Source: an uncultured Clostridia bacterium
GTDB lineage: Bacteria; Bacillota; Clostridia; Monoglobales; Monoglobaceae
NCBI GenBank assembly: GCA_934454115.1
Contig: CAKSFQ010000005.1
Span: forward strand, 1 to 64,000
DNA: 64,000 nucleotides
Direction of reading: 5' to 3'
The stretch's first letter is position 1. Every line of letters starts with the position of its first letter. This document shows positions 1 through 8,844 of this stretch, piece after piece. Position numbers and translations under genes: made by a program. The notes below the pieces were generated by a model. That model did no database searches, was not told where the DNA came from, and was given only the letters and a program-made list of their open reading frames with translations.

Positions 1-77
1 GACCAATCCTGATCACCTATCCGTTCTTCCAGAAATATTTTATCCAGGGCCTTACTGTCGGCTCAGTCAAGGAGTAA
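1..77 (+). CDS. Carbohydrate ABC transporter permease, C-terminal end only
   Basis: The window opens inside a gene whose last 24 codons (from base 3) read through to TAA at 75-77. The tail (YPFFQKYFIQGLTVGSVKE) closely resembles the end of the complete permease at 7952-8833 (YPFLQRYFVKGIMIGAIKE). That pattern is typical of LplC/YtcP-type inner-membrane permeases of CUT1 sugar importers. The gene is therefore a paralogue of the downstream lplC-like gene, and a second sugar importer probably lies to the left of the window. Only the cytoplasmic C-terminal end is visible, so the substrate cannot be inferred. Confidence 0.75.
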   Translation, partial: PILITYPFFQKYFIQGLTVGSVKE

Positions 78-147
78 CAGGGCGTTTTGCCTGAGAACAG
101 ATAACCAGGGAAAATAGCAATATTCAATCATTTTGGAGGGTTTTAGT

Positions 148-1623
148 ATGAAAACAATCTCGCCGGAATCGGCAGGCATTTCTTCCGTGGCAATCGCACG
201 GTATGTGAAATTGCTGGAGGAGATGCAGCTATCCACGCATAATCTGATTTTTATGAAAGGGGACGCTGTTTTTTTTGAAAAATATTGGGCGCCCTTTCAC
301 AAGGACTTTTTGCACCGCATGTATTCGGTAACCAAAAGCTTTGTCTCCCTTGCAATCGGGTTTGCGGAGCAGGACGGTTACCTGTCTCTTGATGACCCGA
401 TTGAAGTGTATTTTCCCGCAGAGTGCAAGAATCAGCCGGATCAAAATATGCGCCGTCAGACCATTCGGCATATGCTGATGATGAGTACGGCGAAACCGCC
501 GGAGAATTGGTTTGCGGCACGCAGCGATGACCGGGTTCGCTTTTATTTTGAAAACACTGCGAGAAGCAGCCGCCCGCCCGGCACGGTATTTGAATACGAC
601 AGTACCGGCTCTTTTGTGCTTTGCGCATTGGTAGAGCGGCTGACCCAAAAGCCGTTTATGGAATACCTGCGCGAAAAATTGTTTGACAAGATCGGCGTTT
701 CCAAAGAGGCGCACTGTCTCCAATGCCCCGGCGGCCATTCCTGGGGAGATTCTGCGGCGCTCTGCAAGGCGACCGATCTTTTGAAAATTGCACGGTTTAC
801 CATGAATAAGGGAAGCTGGAACGGCGAGCAGCTTTTAAATGAGGCTTATGTGACGGCAGCTACCGCAAAACAGATCGACAATAACCCGCTAGGACTGAAT
901 GAACATGACTGTCAGGGCTATGGATACCTGATCTGGAGAACCTTTCGCAATGCGTTCTTCTTTAACGGTATGGGATGTCAGTTTGCCGTCTGTGTGCCGG
1001 ATAAGGATCTGATTATGGTTTATAACGGCGATAATCAAGGAAAGGAGATGGCAAAAAAAATTATTATCGATAACTTCTTTTCCATGATTGTGGATGAGAT
1101 GGCAGACACGCCCCTTCCGGAGGATACAAAGGCGCAAAGCGAGCTTGCCGCGGCAACGGCAAATCTTATGCTGATGACGGCGCAGGGCGAAAAGGAAAGC
1201 ATATATGCAGAAAAGATAAACGGCGTCACCTATGTACTCAACGAAAACCCGATGGGGATTTCAAAGCTGCGCGTTGTCCTGGACGGTGATGACGGTCGGC
1301 TGGAATATACCAATGCCCAGGGGGATAAGGTGTTGTATTTTGGCATGGGCAAAAATGCGTTTGGTAAATTTCCGCAGGAGGGATACGCGAAGGAGATCGG
1401 CTCTGTCCGAACCCAAAATTATTATTATCGCTGCGCTGCCTCCGGCGCCTGGATTGAGACGCATAAGCTCTTTATCAAAGTGCAGATCATTGACGACTAT
1501 TTTGGCGTATTCAATATGACATTAAGCTTTTTAAACGATACGATCGGGGTGCTGATGAACCGATGCGCCGAGGACTTTTTGGAGGAATACGAGGGCTATG
1601 CAGGCGGAAAAAGAGAGAAGTAA
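148..1623 (+). CDS. Serine hydrolase, beta-lactamase / D-Ala-D-Ala carboxypeptidase-like family
   Basis: This 491-residue protein belongs to the class C beta-lactamase-like serine hydrolases (Pfam Beta-lactamase type). The nucleophile motif SVTK (Ser60-Lys63) and the second motif YDS (Tyr150-Ser152) are both present. They are followed by about 150 residues of beta-rich C-terminal sequence of unknown role. No signal peptide or membrane segment is visible, so it looks cytoplasmic. ATG at 148 is chosen because GGAGGG at 135-140 sits 7 bases upstream; an in-frame TTG at 133 overlaps that ribosome site. It lies 70 bases after the sugar permease tail and may be the last gene of that operon. The family includes esterases, peptidases and amidases, so the substrate is open. 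True beta-lactam resistance is unlikely from sequence alone. Confidence 0.8.
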   Translation: MKTISPESAGISSVAIARYVKLLEEMQLSTHNLIFMKGDAVFFEKYWAPFHKDFLHRMYSVTKSFVSLAIGFAEQDGYLSLDDPIEVYFPAECKNQPDQNMRRQTIRHMLMMSTAKPPENWFAARSDDRVRFYFENTARSSRPPGTVFEYDSTGSFVLCALVERLTQKPFMEYLREKLFDKIGVSKEAHCLQCPGGHSWGDSAALCKATDLLKIARFTMNKGSWNGEQLLNEAYVTAATAKQIDNNPLGLNEHDCQGYGYLIWRTFRNAFFFNGMGCQFAVCVPDKDLIMVYNGDNQGKEMAKKIIIDNFFSMIVDEMADTPLPEDTKAQSELAAATANLMLMTAQGEKESIYAEKINGVTYVLNENPMGISKLRVVLDGDDGRLEYTNAQGDKVLYFGMGKNAFGKFPQEGYAKEIGSVRTQNYYYRCAASGAWIETHKLFIKVQIIDDYFGVFNMTLSFLNDTIGVLMNRCAEDFLEEYEGYAGGKREK

Positions 1624-1662
1624 GAGAGCGGTATTTTCCTTTTTGTCAACACACGTTTTTGA

Positions 1663-1835
1663 TACGGACGATAGCCGAAAGTGAGCAATCCGAACCCCGA
1701 TTTTAAGAGGTGGATTTCCGCCCAAACGGTGTTAAAATACTCGGCAATCCGTTAGCCCGGCAAAGACGACAAGCTAAAATATTCCAAAATTACGCCGATT
1801 TAGGCGGGTTCGGATTACTCTCTTTCGGCTACGGA
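1663..1835. repeat. Inverted-repeat element (MITE-like or structured RNA), copy A
   Basis: Two nearly identical 24-base arms face each other at 1674-1697 and 1806-1829 (each GCCGAAAG, four variable bases, then AATCCGAACCC when read inward). They enclose about 108 bases. The same 24-base arm recurs once at 44780-44803. The interior contains CGATTTTAAGAGGTGG (1698-1713), which recurs exactly at 59275-59290. TACGGA occurs just outside or at both ends (1663-1668, 1830-1835), a possible but imperfectly placed target duplication. It sits between the hydrolase and the yitT-like gene and encodes no convincing protein. It may be a small non-autonomous mobile element or a structured regulatory RNA. Confidence 0.6.
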
Positions 1836-1856
1836 AAGGAGTCAGAGGAAAGGAAA

Positions 1857-2696
1857 ATGGTGAAACAAATTTTAAGACAATACGGAATGATTGCGCTGGG
1901 GTCGGCGATTCTGGCGCTGGGGCTCAACCAGTTTTTGGTGCCGCTTAAGCTGTCCTCCGGCGGAATCAGCGCAGTGGGGGGCATTATGCTGCATCTGTTT
2001 CACGTGCCGCTTTCGGTGACAAACTTAATTTGCAATGCGGTGTTATTTCTGTTTGGCTTTAAATATCTCGGCAAAGCCGGTGTCGCCAAGACGATTGCCG
2101 GTATCGTCTTTTTGTCGTTCTTTTTGCAGGTATGCACCTATTTTCCGGTTTACACAGCGGATGCATTTGCGGCAATGGCTGTCGGCGGCGTTCTGGTCGG
2201 CCTCGGCGTCGGGCTTGTTGTCCGCGAGGGGGCCTCGACCGGCGGCAGTGACTTTGCCGCGCTGATGATTCATAAATTTTTGCCGCATATTTCGGTGGCT
2301 TCCATTATCATGGCCATCGATTGTACGATTGTGGCGATATCGGGTATCGTTTTTAAGAGCCTGACGGTGACAGTATATTCGATCATTTCGCTTTATCTGT
2401 CGGCCAAAATTACCGACCTTGTGATGATTGTCGGCAATAAGGCAAAATTTGCGTATGTAATTTCGCCCAGGCAGGAGGAAATTGCGGGAGAGATTATGGA
2501 AAAATTTGAGCGCGGCGTAACGGGAATATATTGTAAGGGGATGTATTCCGGTGAGAATAAAACCATGCTTTTGTGCGTGCTAAGCCCAAAGGAGATTCCA
2601 AAGCTGATTGAGACGGTAAAGAAACACGATAAAACCGCGTTTATTATCGTTTCCGATGCCAAGGAGGTTCTGGGCGAAGGATTTATGGAGGATTAA
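1857..2696 (+). CDS. YitT family membrane protein (DUF161/DUF2179)
   Basis: This 279-residue integral membrane protein has about five or six hydrophobic segments in residues 5-195, including glycine-rich stretches such as VGGVLVGLGVGLVVREGASTGGSD. A soluble C-terminal domain follows (residues 200-279, with GVTGIYCKGMYSGE and KTMLLCVLS). This two-part architecture defines the YitT family, whose transport function is not established. ATG at 1857 is chosen over an upstream in-frame start at 1710 because it follows a purine-rich ribosome site (GGAAAGG). The upstream reading frame also runs through the inverted-repeat element. It is followed by a strong hairpin terminator and is probably monocistronic. 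Confidence 0.88.
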   Translation: MVKQILRQYGMIALGSAILALGLNQFLVPLKLSSGGISAVGGIMLHLFHVPLSVTNLICNAVLFLFGFKYLGKAGVAKTIAGIVFLSFFLQVCTYFPVYTADAFAAMAVGGVLVGLGVGLVVREGASTGGSDFAALMIHKFLPHISVASIIMAIDCTIVAISGIVFKSLTVTVYSIISLYLSAKITDLVMIVGNKAKFAYVISPRQEEIAGEIMEKFERGVTGIYCKGMYSGENKTMLLCVLSPKEIPKLIETVKKHDKTAFIIVSDAKEVLGEGFMED

Positions 2697-2778
2697 TGTT
2701 TTAATAGTACGCAAATTTCCCTTACATTCTTGCTCTAGCACCCGTTCCCCGGGGCTTCATTTGTACCTTAGCATAAGT

Positions 2779-2821
2779 AAAACCACCAAAATGATATGCG
2801 TTATATCATTTTGGTGGTTTT
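2779..2821. terminator. Bidirectional terminator between convergent genes
   Basis: A perfect 19-base inverted repeat (arms 2779-2797 and 2803-2821) encloses a 5-base loop. It begins with AAAA and ends with TTTT, so each strand has a U tract after the hairpin. It separates the rightward yitT-like gene from the leftward AraC-type sensor gene and can serve both. Confidence 0.85.
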
Positions 2822-2861
2822 CTAAAGTCTCTGCACAAAGTTTAGAATCTATCCCTTGTCT

Positions 2862-4994
2862 TTAGGAAGATCCCGGTGTGCTGTGGTAATATTTTTTATA
2901 GGCACGAATAAAAGAGCTGCTGTCCGAGAAGCCTACCTCTGCCGCAACCTGTTTGATGGACATATCCTTTTGTGACAGCTTTTCTTTGGCCTTTTCCATG
3001 CGGAAGGCGGTCAGGTAGGTGGTAAAATTTTCTCCGACAATGCTTTTGAACTGGCGGCTGAGGTAATAGTAATTCAGCCCCATATAATCCGCCAGATCCT
3101 GCAAAGACAGATCACGGTTCATATAGTTTTCTTCGACAAACCTGCTCACCCTCCGATGCAGCATGGCGTTTCTGTCCACGCCGGCCATACGCCGACACAG
3201 AGCCAGGCAGCACTGACGCACAATCTCAAAGCCGCTCTCGGCGTTGGGGTTATGAAGTGCGTTATGGCAAACCCGCCTGTATTTGCTGTTCTCCACCGCA
3301 TCCTGATCAAAGATGTTGTCAATGAGCTTGTATAAAAGCTGCACCATGGCGGAGATCAGGCAGGTCAGCGAACTGGGACTTAAATACCGATCCCGAAAAT
3401 GGGTGTTATAGATCTGATCCAGCAATTCCTCCGTCAGCTCCGGCTCTCCGTTTTTAATATTCCGCATCAGAGCCATTTCCTGCTCCACCGAGTAAAAGAT
3501 TTTTTCGCCCTCATCATTTTGAATCTGATCCAGACGCACCGCCTGTCCCGGGTGCTTTCGCACCGCGCAGTAGAGCGCAACCGCCGCATTGTTATAGGCA
3601 TTCCACAAATGCTCCATATTGGTGTCCTGGCTGTCAATTCCCACACTAACCACCAGTCCGTGCCCGGCGCATTCTTCGATAATTTTTGGCCATAGCGCGT
3701 CAATCCCGTCATCGCGGTCAAAGCTGAGCACGCATGCCAGATTGTCCGACATCTGCACCAGCCGGTAGGAGCCGTCCCACCGATCCAGTACCGTTTTGGC
3801 CGCTGCGGCAATCTGTGCCCAGCCGCTTTCGCCAAGGCCGCCGGTATCCAGCCATTTTGTGTTATCTACGCCCAGCAGCGCCAGCCGAATTTTTTTACCG
3901 GTCAGTCCCATACTGCGCTGTAGACCCTCCGTGTCCTTCTGCATATGTAAAAGCAGGTTGATCAGCGTCTGGTCGCGCTCTCTGTCTACATAGCGGCGCA
4001 GACTCTCGGTGAGCGCATCATTTTCGTCAAACACTTGCAGAATCGGCTGTTGCAGTCTTTGAAAACTACGCCTGGCAAGCAGCAAACTAATGCCGAGACA
4101 GAGCAGCAGAAGCAATAAAAATAAACCGGTAAACCAATCTGCATTTCCGCTGAGGTTACTGCCGTGAAATACATAGATATATTTCATGTTCGCCATTCGG
4201 GAGCTCCGCCAAATCACGGTGTCCACGCCATCCCGTAAAGAGCCTGACGAACCGGAAAGCCGGCTCATATCCACCGTCGCGTTAAAGCCGGCCGTGCTTA
4301 AAACGGGCTGGCCGTTTTCTTGCACCAACGCCATGCCGCGTTCTGCCGGCGCTGCGGCATCCGAAAATGGGTATAGCCGCTCCAGGATTCTTTCAAAGCT
4401 AAGCGCCATAAGAAAAACGCTGCCGCCTTGCCGATCGGCATATCGCAGGGGCTGGCAGTAGATCACGTACTCAGGCTGCCGCTCAAACCCGTTTCGGCTG
4501 GCGGCAAAGAATGCCCGGCTGGCGCCGCTGCTGAACAGCTCCTGCCACCAGGTAAGATCGTATGCGGTATCACAAAGATATTGGTTAAAGTATTCCTCCA
4601 CACTGTAGATAAGGTCACTGTCCAAAATGGTTCCGCTTCGGGGAAGAAAGACCCCCACCGATTTGATCGCGCCGTTGCCGGACGCCTGCATCGCCAACTC
4701 CTTGCGGGCGTAGTAGTAGTCCATGGCATCGGTGCTGAGCTGGTCACTGTAACGGATTAAATGCTGGACATCCTCGTTTTGGCTGATGCCGAAGGCGACG
4801 CTGGCTGCGTTTTCAAAAAAGGAATCTATGGTGCTTTGGGTTTGCAGCAGAATACTCTCATTGAGAGCCTGCGCATGATTGGCCAGACGGCCAAAGAAGA
4901 GAGACACTGTCACGGCGCCGACAATTACAATAGGGCCGATGATGATAATTAAATACGACCAAAACAACCGCCGAAAAGACTCTGCTCTATTCAC
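2862..4994 (-). CDS. Membrane-bound AraC-family sensor-regulator
   Basis: The protein has 710 residues. Transmembrane segment 1 is near residues 13-33 (YLIIIIGPIVIVGAVTV). An extracytoplasmic Cache-like region of about 250 residues follows, then a second membrane segment near 285-306 (GLFLLLLLLCLGISLLLARR), a cytoplasmic linker, and a C-terminal AraC/XylS double helix-turn-helix (about 611-710, LSLQDLADYMGLNYYYLSRQF and IKQVAAEVGFSDSSSFIRAY). This one-protein architecture senses an outside ligand and binds DNA directly. Such genes commonly lie beside LplABC-type oligosaccharide importers, as here, where it is divergent from the transporter genes. It probably activates the 5355-23173 region in response to saccharides; the target is inferred. 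ATG at 4994 is preceded by a GGAGG-like site. Confidence 0.88.
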   Translation of the reverse strand: MNRAESFRRLFWSYLIIIIGPIVIVGAVTVSLFFGRLANHAQALNESILLQTQSTIDSFFENAASVAFGISQNEDVQHLIRYSDQLSTDAMDYYYARKELAMQASGNGAIKSVGVFLPRSGTILDSDLIYSVEEYFNQYLCDTAYDLTWWQELFSSGASRAFFAASRNGFERQPEYVIYCQPLRYADRQGGSVFLMALSFERILERLYPFSDAAAPAERGMALVQENGQPVLSTAGFNATVDMSRLSGSSGSLRDGVDTVIWRSSRMANMKYIYVFHGSNLSGNADWFTGLFLLLLLLCLGISLLLARRSFQRLQQPILQVFDENDALTESLRRYVDRERDQTLINLLLHMQKDTEGLQRSMGLTGKKIRLALLGVDNTKWLDTGGLGESGWAQIAAAAKTVLDRWDGSYRLVQMSDNLACVLSFDRDDGIDALWPKIIEECAGHGLVVSVGIDSQDTNMEHLWNAYNNAAVALYCAVRKHPGQAVRLDQIQNDEGEKIFYSVEQEMALMRNIKNGEPELTEELLDQIYNTHFRDRYLSPSSLTCLISAMVQLLYKLIDNIFDQDAVENSKYRRVCHNALHNPNAESGFEIVRQCCLALCRRMAGVDRNAMLHRRVSRFVEENYMNRDLSLQDLADYMGLNYYYLSRQFKSIVGENFTTYLTAFRMEKAKEKLSQKDMSIKQVAAEVGFSDSSSFIRAYKKYYHSTPGSS

Positions 4995-5055
4995 TCATTT
5001 CACCTCCATCCGATCCCTTTGTCGTCATTACAGTACCTTAATGACCTGATACAAA

Positions 5056-5084
5056 ACTATAACACATTTGGTTTATTTTTGCAA
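5056..5084 (-). promoter_or_regulatory. Vegetative-type promoter of the AraC-type sensor gene
   Basis: On the minus strand TTGCAA (5084-5079), a 17-base spacer and TATAGT (5061-5056) match a sigma-A promoter. It lies about 60 bases upstream of the ATG at 4994. The remaining intergenic DNA (5085-5354) has two short inverted repeats, GCATTT/AAATGC and GCGCC/GGCGC, near 5189-5234. These could be regulator sites for the divergent transporter operon; no clear -35/-10 pair is visible for that direction. Confidence 0.6.
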
Positions 5085-5276
5085 TAACATTTTTTTCCAA
5101 TCCTGATTTTACCCTTTCTTTTTCATCCCGTTTTGCAGCTATCGGAACGTTTTTTTATGTCTAAAACTGAATTTGCGGTACCGAAATCATGCATTTTTAC
5201 GGGAAATGCGCCATTTATAAAAAATAGGCGCAAATTGAGCACATAAGTCAAAAAAAGCTGATAGACAAAAGGAGGC

Positions 5277-5324
5277 GGCAGGTGTTATAACGTAAGTACG
5301 AGGTAAGATGCGACCTGCCTTTTT
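5277..5324 (+). terminator. Terminator-like leader hairpin before the transporter operon
   Basis: GGCAGGT (5277-5283) pairs with ACCTGCC (5313-5319) and is followed at once by five T residues. It lies 30 bases before the lipoprotein gene, inside the likely 5-prime leader. It could be an attenuator or the end of a short leader RNA. The 7-bp stem with a 29-base loop is modest, so activity is uncertain. Confidence 0.45.
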
Positions 5325-5354
5325 AAAATTTAATTTTCAATCAAGGAGGAGAAT

Positions 5355-6944
5355 ATGGTGAAAAAGAAAAACAGATGGTTATGTGCCGTATTGGGGGTTT
5401 CGCTTGTGGTGACCCTGTCGGGATGCGGAAAGGATAAGAAAGCCGACAAGGCAGCGTCTTCCGGTGAGATGCCGGAGACGCTGGAGATATTTGCGCCCCT
5501 TGGCAGTCACGCAAGATCGGCCGGCGCCAAGGATGCCAATGATATGCTGCCCTTTCAGTTAATGGAGGAGCTGACCGGCGTTCATGTAGAGTGGCAGCAC
5601 CCGCCCGAAGGAGCCGGGGAGGAGAAATTTAACCTGCTGATAGCCTCCGGGTCTTTGCCGGATATGATTGTGTATAACTGGCGGCAGGTTTCGGGGGGCG
5701 CCCGGATGTATGCAGAGGATGATATTATCGTACCTCTTCAGGATAAAATCAATGATAATATGCCCAACCTGAAAGCATTTAATGAAGAAAGACCCGATAT
5801 TAAAAAGCAATATACCGAGGACGACGGCAGCATTTTCTACATTCCCTTTATTCGGGCAGATAAGGAACTGAACGTATACCTCGGTCCGCAGATTCGCAGA
5901 GACTGGCTGGATAAGCTGGGACTGGATGTTCCCTCAAATACGGATGAACTGTATGAAGTGCTGAAGGCGTTTAAGACGCAGGATCCGAACGGAAACGGCC
6001 AGGCAGACGAAGTCCCCATGACCGGCAGTCTGATGGACAACACTGCCTTTGGAATCGGAAATCTTTTATGGGCATTTGGAACGCACTATAGTTTTTATGT
6101 CAAGGATGGAGAGGTGCGTTACGGCATCCTGGATGACAGAATGGAAGAGGGAATGGAGTACATCGCAAAGCTTTACCGCGAAGGGCTGATCGATGTAGAC
6201 TTTTTGATTAACGACCGCACCAAAATGGATGCGAAGATGATGGGCGACCAGTCGGGGTTTGTGTTTACATTCCAGCCGACGATGTATTCGGCCAACATGA
6301 ACGACGGCACAAGAAAGGTAGAGGGTATTCCTTTCCTGAAAGGCCCACACGGGGATCAGAATGTCTTTATTCCCGACTATGCCAACAGCACCACCGCCAC
6401 CAGCATTGCGGTGACCGCTGCCAACAAAAACCCGGAGGGCAGCTTAAAATGGCTGGATAGCTTCTTTGGCGGCAAGGGACTGGAATATATGAATTTTGGA
6501 AAAGAGGGCCTGACCTTTAACTGGGAGGACGGATATCCCAAGCTGACCGATTATCTGCTCAACAACCCGGATGGTATTGATCGGATCTCTATGTGCGGCA
6601 TGAATTTAGGCGCCTATGATTCGACTTTTCCCACTTTGCAGGATTGGAGATATTATGAGCAGACCCTGAGCGACTGGGGCAGAAATGCCATTGAGACCTG
6701 GACGAATAACGCAGATACCAGCGGAATTTTGCCGCCTCTGAGCTTTACCGCGGAGGAGAACGAGAAGATTAACCGTGTAATGACCGATGTTAACACCTAT
6801 GCATCGGAGTCTTTGAGTAAGATTGTTGTCGGCAATGAGCCGGTCTCCTTCCTGGGTACGGTGCAGAACCGGGTAAAAGAGATGGGAATCGAGGACGTTT
6901 TGAAGATTTATAATGACGCATATCAGAGGTACATGGCAAGATAA
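5355..6944 (+). CDS. lplA: Extracellular solute-binding lipoprotein of a CUT1 (LplA-type) sugar importer
   Basis: This 529-residue lipoprotein has a basic N-terminus, a hydrophobic stretch and a lipobox LSGC with Cys24 as the lipidated residue. An Asp/Lys/Ser-rich tether leads into a family 1 solute-binding fold of the long LplA subtype (about 500 residues rather than 400). Internal sequence such as DPNGNGQADEVPMTG is characteristic of LplA-like binding proteins. It would capture oligosaccharides outside the membrane and hand them to the permeases encoded just downstream. ATG at 5355 follows AAGGAGGAG. The operon has no ATPase gene, which is usual for this subtype because a shared MsmK-type ATPase is encoded elsewhere. 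The substrate is inferred from the adjacent lyase to be an acidic oligosaccharide. Confidence 0.9.
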   Translation: MVKKKNRWLCAVLGVSLVVTLSGCGKDKKADKAASSGEMPETLEIFAPLGSHARSAGAKDANDMLPFQLMEELTGVHVEWQHPPEGAGEEKFNLLIASGSLPDMIVYNWRQVSGGARMYAEDDIIVPLQDKINDNMPNLKAFNEERPDIKKQYTEDDGSIFYIPFIRADKELNVYLGPQIRRDWLDKLGLDVPSNTDELYEVLKAFKTQDPNGNGQADEVPMTGSLMDNTAFGIGNLLWAFGTHYSFYVKDGEVRYGILDDRMEEGMEYIAKLYREGLIDVDFLINDRTKMDAKMMGDQSGFVFTFQPTMYSANMNDGTRKVEGIPFLKGPHGDQNVFIPDYANSTTATSIAVTAANKNPEGSLKWLDSFFGGKGLEYMNFGKEGLTFNWEDGYPKLTDYLLNNPDGIDRISMCGMNLGAYDSTFPTLQDWRYYEQTLSDWGRNAIETWTNNADTSGILPPLSFTAEENEKINRVMTDVNTYASESLSKIVVGNEPVSFLGTVQNRVKEMGIEDVLKIYNDAYQRYMAR

Positions 6945-6980
6945 GCGTGTCCAAATCAAGAATAAAGGAGAGACAGTACT

Positions 6981-7940
6981 ATGAAAACAGCATCAAGTCT
7001 GCCTGTGGGGCGCGCAGCGTCCCGAAGGGGAGGCACGGCCCGGCAGACATGGAACAAGATATTAAAGTTTAAGCATATTTATCTGATCCTGCTCCCCACC
7101 CTGTTGTATTTTCTGATTTTTTGCTACGGCCCTATGTTTGGTGCGGTCATTGCCTTTCAAAAATTTTCCATCACCAAGGGGATTTTCGGAAGCGCTTTTG
7201 TGGGGCTTGCCAACTTTCGGGATTTTTTAAGCAACTATAAGTTCTGGCAGCTGCTGCGCAACACCATTTCCATCAATGTACTGGGTTTAATTTTTGGCTT
7301 TCCTGCGCCGATCATCTTTGCGCTGCTGCTCAATGAGCTTCGCTCGCAGCGGTTTAAAAAGACGATCCAGACCATTGTCTATATGCCGCACTTCATCTCG
7401 GTGGTGGTAGTTTGCAGCATGGTTTTGACCTTTGTAGCCAGCGATGGGTTTATCAACACTATTTGGAAGGTCGTGGGCGGCGAAACGGTTCCTTTTATGA
7501 CCCAACCAAAATATTTTTGGGGAATCTATGTGATATCCGACATCTGGCAGGGACTTGGCTGGAACAGTATCATCTATATGGCGGCGCTTGCCGCGGTGGA
7601 TGTTCAGCTCTATGAGGCAGCCACCATTGACGGCGCCGGCCGCTGGAAACAGATGATCCATGTGACCCTGCCGGGGATTGCGCCCACCATTATGATTCTG
7701 CTGATTATGCGAATCGGTCAGATGCTCAGCATCGGGTATGAAAAGATTATGCTGCTGTATAATCCCAGTATTTATGAGACGGCGGATGTCATTTCTACCT
7801 ATGTATATCGGCGTGGTTTGCTGGACAACGATTACAGTTACAGCGCTGCCGTGGGATTGTTTAATTCGGTGATTAACTTTATGCTGCTGCTCTCGGCGAA
7901 CTTTGTCAGCAAACGAGCTACCGGCAACGGGTTGTGGTAA
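6981..7940 (+). CDS. lplB: ABC sugar transporter permease, LplB type
   Basis: This 319-residue inner-membrane protein has six predicted membrane segments; the first is near residues 33-53 (HIYLILLPTLLYFLIFCYGP). The permease coupling motif EAATIDGAGRWKQMIHVTLPG, which contacts the ATPase, lies near residues 212-232. The N-terminal 30 residues are basic and cytoplasmic. It is the first of two heteromeric permease subunits of the importer whose binding protein is encoded upstream. AAAGGAG precedes the ATG. The gene starts 36 bases after the lipoprotein gene and ends 11 bases before the next permease start, so it sits in one operon. Confidence 0.92.
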   Translation: MKTASSLPVGRAASRRGGTARQTWNKILKFKHIYLILLPTLLYFLIFCYGPMFGAVIAFQKFSITKGIFGSAFVGLANFRDFLSNYKFWQLLRNTISINVLGLIFGFPAPIIFALLLNELRSQRFKKTIQTIVYMPHFISVVVVCSMVLTFVASDGFINTIWKVVGGETVPFMTQPKYFWGIYVISDIWQGLGWNSIIYMAALAAVDVQLYEAATIDGAGRWKQMIHVTLPGIAPTIMILLIMRIGQMLSIGYEKIMLLYNPSIYETADVISTYVYRRGLLDNDYSYSAAVGLFNSVINFMLLLSANFVSKRATGNGLW

Positions 7941-7951
7941 AGGAGGAATCG

Positions 7952-8833
7952 ATGATGGTATACAAAAAGACACTTGGCGATCGCATTTTTAATGCGGCGA
8001 ACTTCATTTTTATGATTTTGATTATGCTGATCATGGTTTACCCCTGCTGGTACGTGCTTATGGCGTCCTTCAGCGACCCTGTTGCAATCTACGGTAACGG
8101 GGGAATCCTGCTCTGGCCGAAACATTTTGGAATTTATACCTATCAGGAAGTACTCAAAAATTCCCAGGTGTGGCTGGGATACCGCAATACGGTTTTGTAT
8201 GTGGCCTGCGGCGGATTGCTCAGCTTATTTCTCACGATCAGCGCGGCCTTCTGCCTGACCCGAAGAGGGCTGCCGGGACGAAACGGGATTTTGTTTCTGA
8301 TTCTGTTTACCATGTATTTTTCGGGCGGCTTGATTCCCAGCTATCTGGTCGTCCGAAGTCTCAAGCTATTGGATACGCCCTTTGCCGTACTGCTGCCGGG
8401 GGCGGTGAGCACCTATAACCTGATTATCACGATTACCTATTTTAGAGGGCTGCCGTACGAGCTGGAGGAGGCGGCCAAGATTGACGGAGCCGGCGACTAT
8501 ACGGTGCTGTTCCGCATCATGGTTCCTTTGGCTACGCCGATCATTGCGGTGATTGCCCTATATTATATGGTAGGAATCTGGAACAACTACTTTACGCCGA
8601 TGCTCTATTTAAACAAACGCAGTCTGTTCCCTTTGCAGCTATTTTTGCGTGAAATCCTGATTCAGAATAATACGGCGTCGATCACCGCCAGCCAGTCGGA
8701 TTCGGCACAGGCCTATGCGGAAAACGTGAAGTATGCCATTATTGTGGTGTCCACTGTGCCGGTTATGTGTATTTATCCGTTCTTGCAGCGGTACTTTGTC
8801 AAGGGCATTATGATTGGCGCCATCAAGGAATAG
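7952..8833 (+). CDS. lplC: ABC sugar transporter permease, LplC/YtcP type
   Basis: This 293-residue partner permease has six membrane segments and the coupling motif EELEEAAKIDGAGDYTVLFR in its second half. The C-terminal YPFLQRYFVKGIMIGAIKE is the hallmark ending of the subtype and is shared with the partial gene at the window start. An in-frame GTG at 7934 overlaps the lplB end. The real start is ATG 7952 (or the adjacent ATG at 7955), because AGGAGG at 7941-7946 directly precedes it. With LplB it forms the membrane channel for oligosaccharide uptake. Confidence 0.92.
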   Translation: MMVYKKTLGDRIFNAANFIFMILIMLIMVYPCWYVLMASFSDPVAIYGNGGILLWPKHFGIYTYQEVLKNSQVWLGYRNTVLYVACGGLLSLFLTISAAFCLTRRGLPGRNGILFLILFTMYFSGGLIPSYLVVRSLKLLDTPFAVLLPGAVSTYNLIITITYFRGLPYELEEAAKIDGAGDYTVLFRIMVPLATPIIAVIALYYMVGIWNNYFTPMLYLNKRSLFPLQLFLREILIQNNTASITASQSDSAQAYAENVKYAIIVVSTVPVMCIYPFLQRYFVKGIMIGAIKE

Positions 8834-8844
8834 GAGGAGATAGC

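Noticed and set aside
148-1623. True class C beta-lactamase
   Set aside because: It has the SxxK and YxS motifs but no export signal and an unrelated C-terminal domain; esterase/peptidase-type relatives are more likely.
1710-1856. N-terminal extension of the YitT-like protein
   Set aside because: It would translate the inverted-repeat element, is not membrane-like and lacks a ribosome site; the start at 1857 fits the family.
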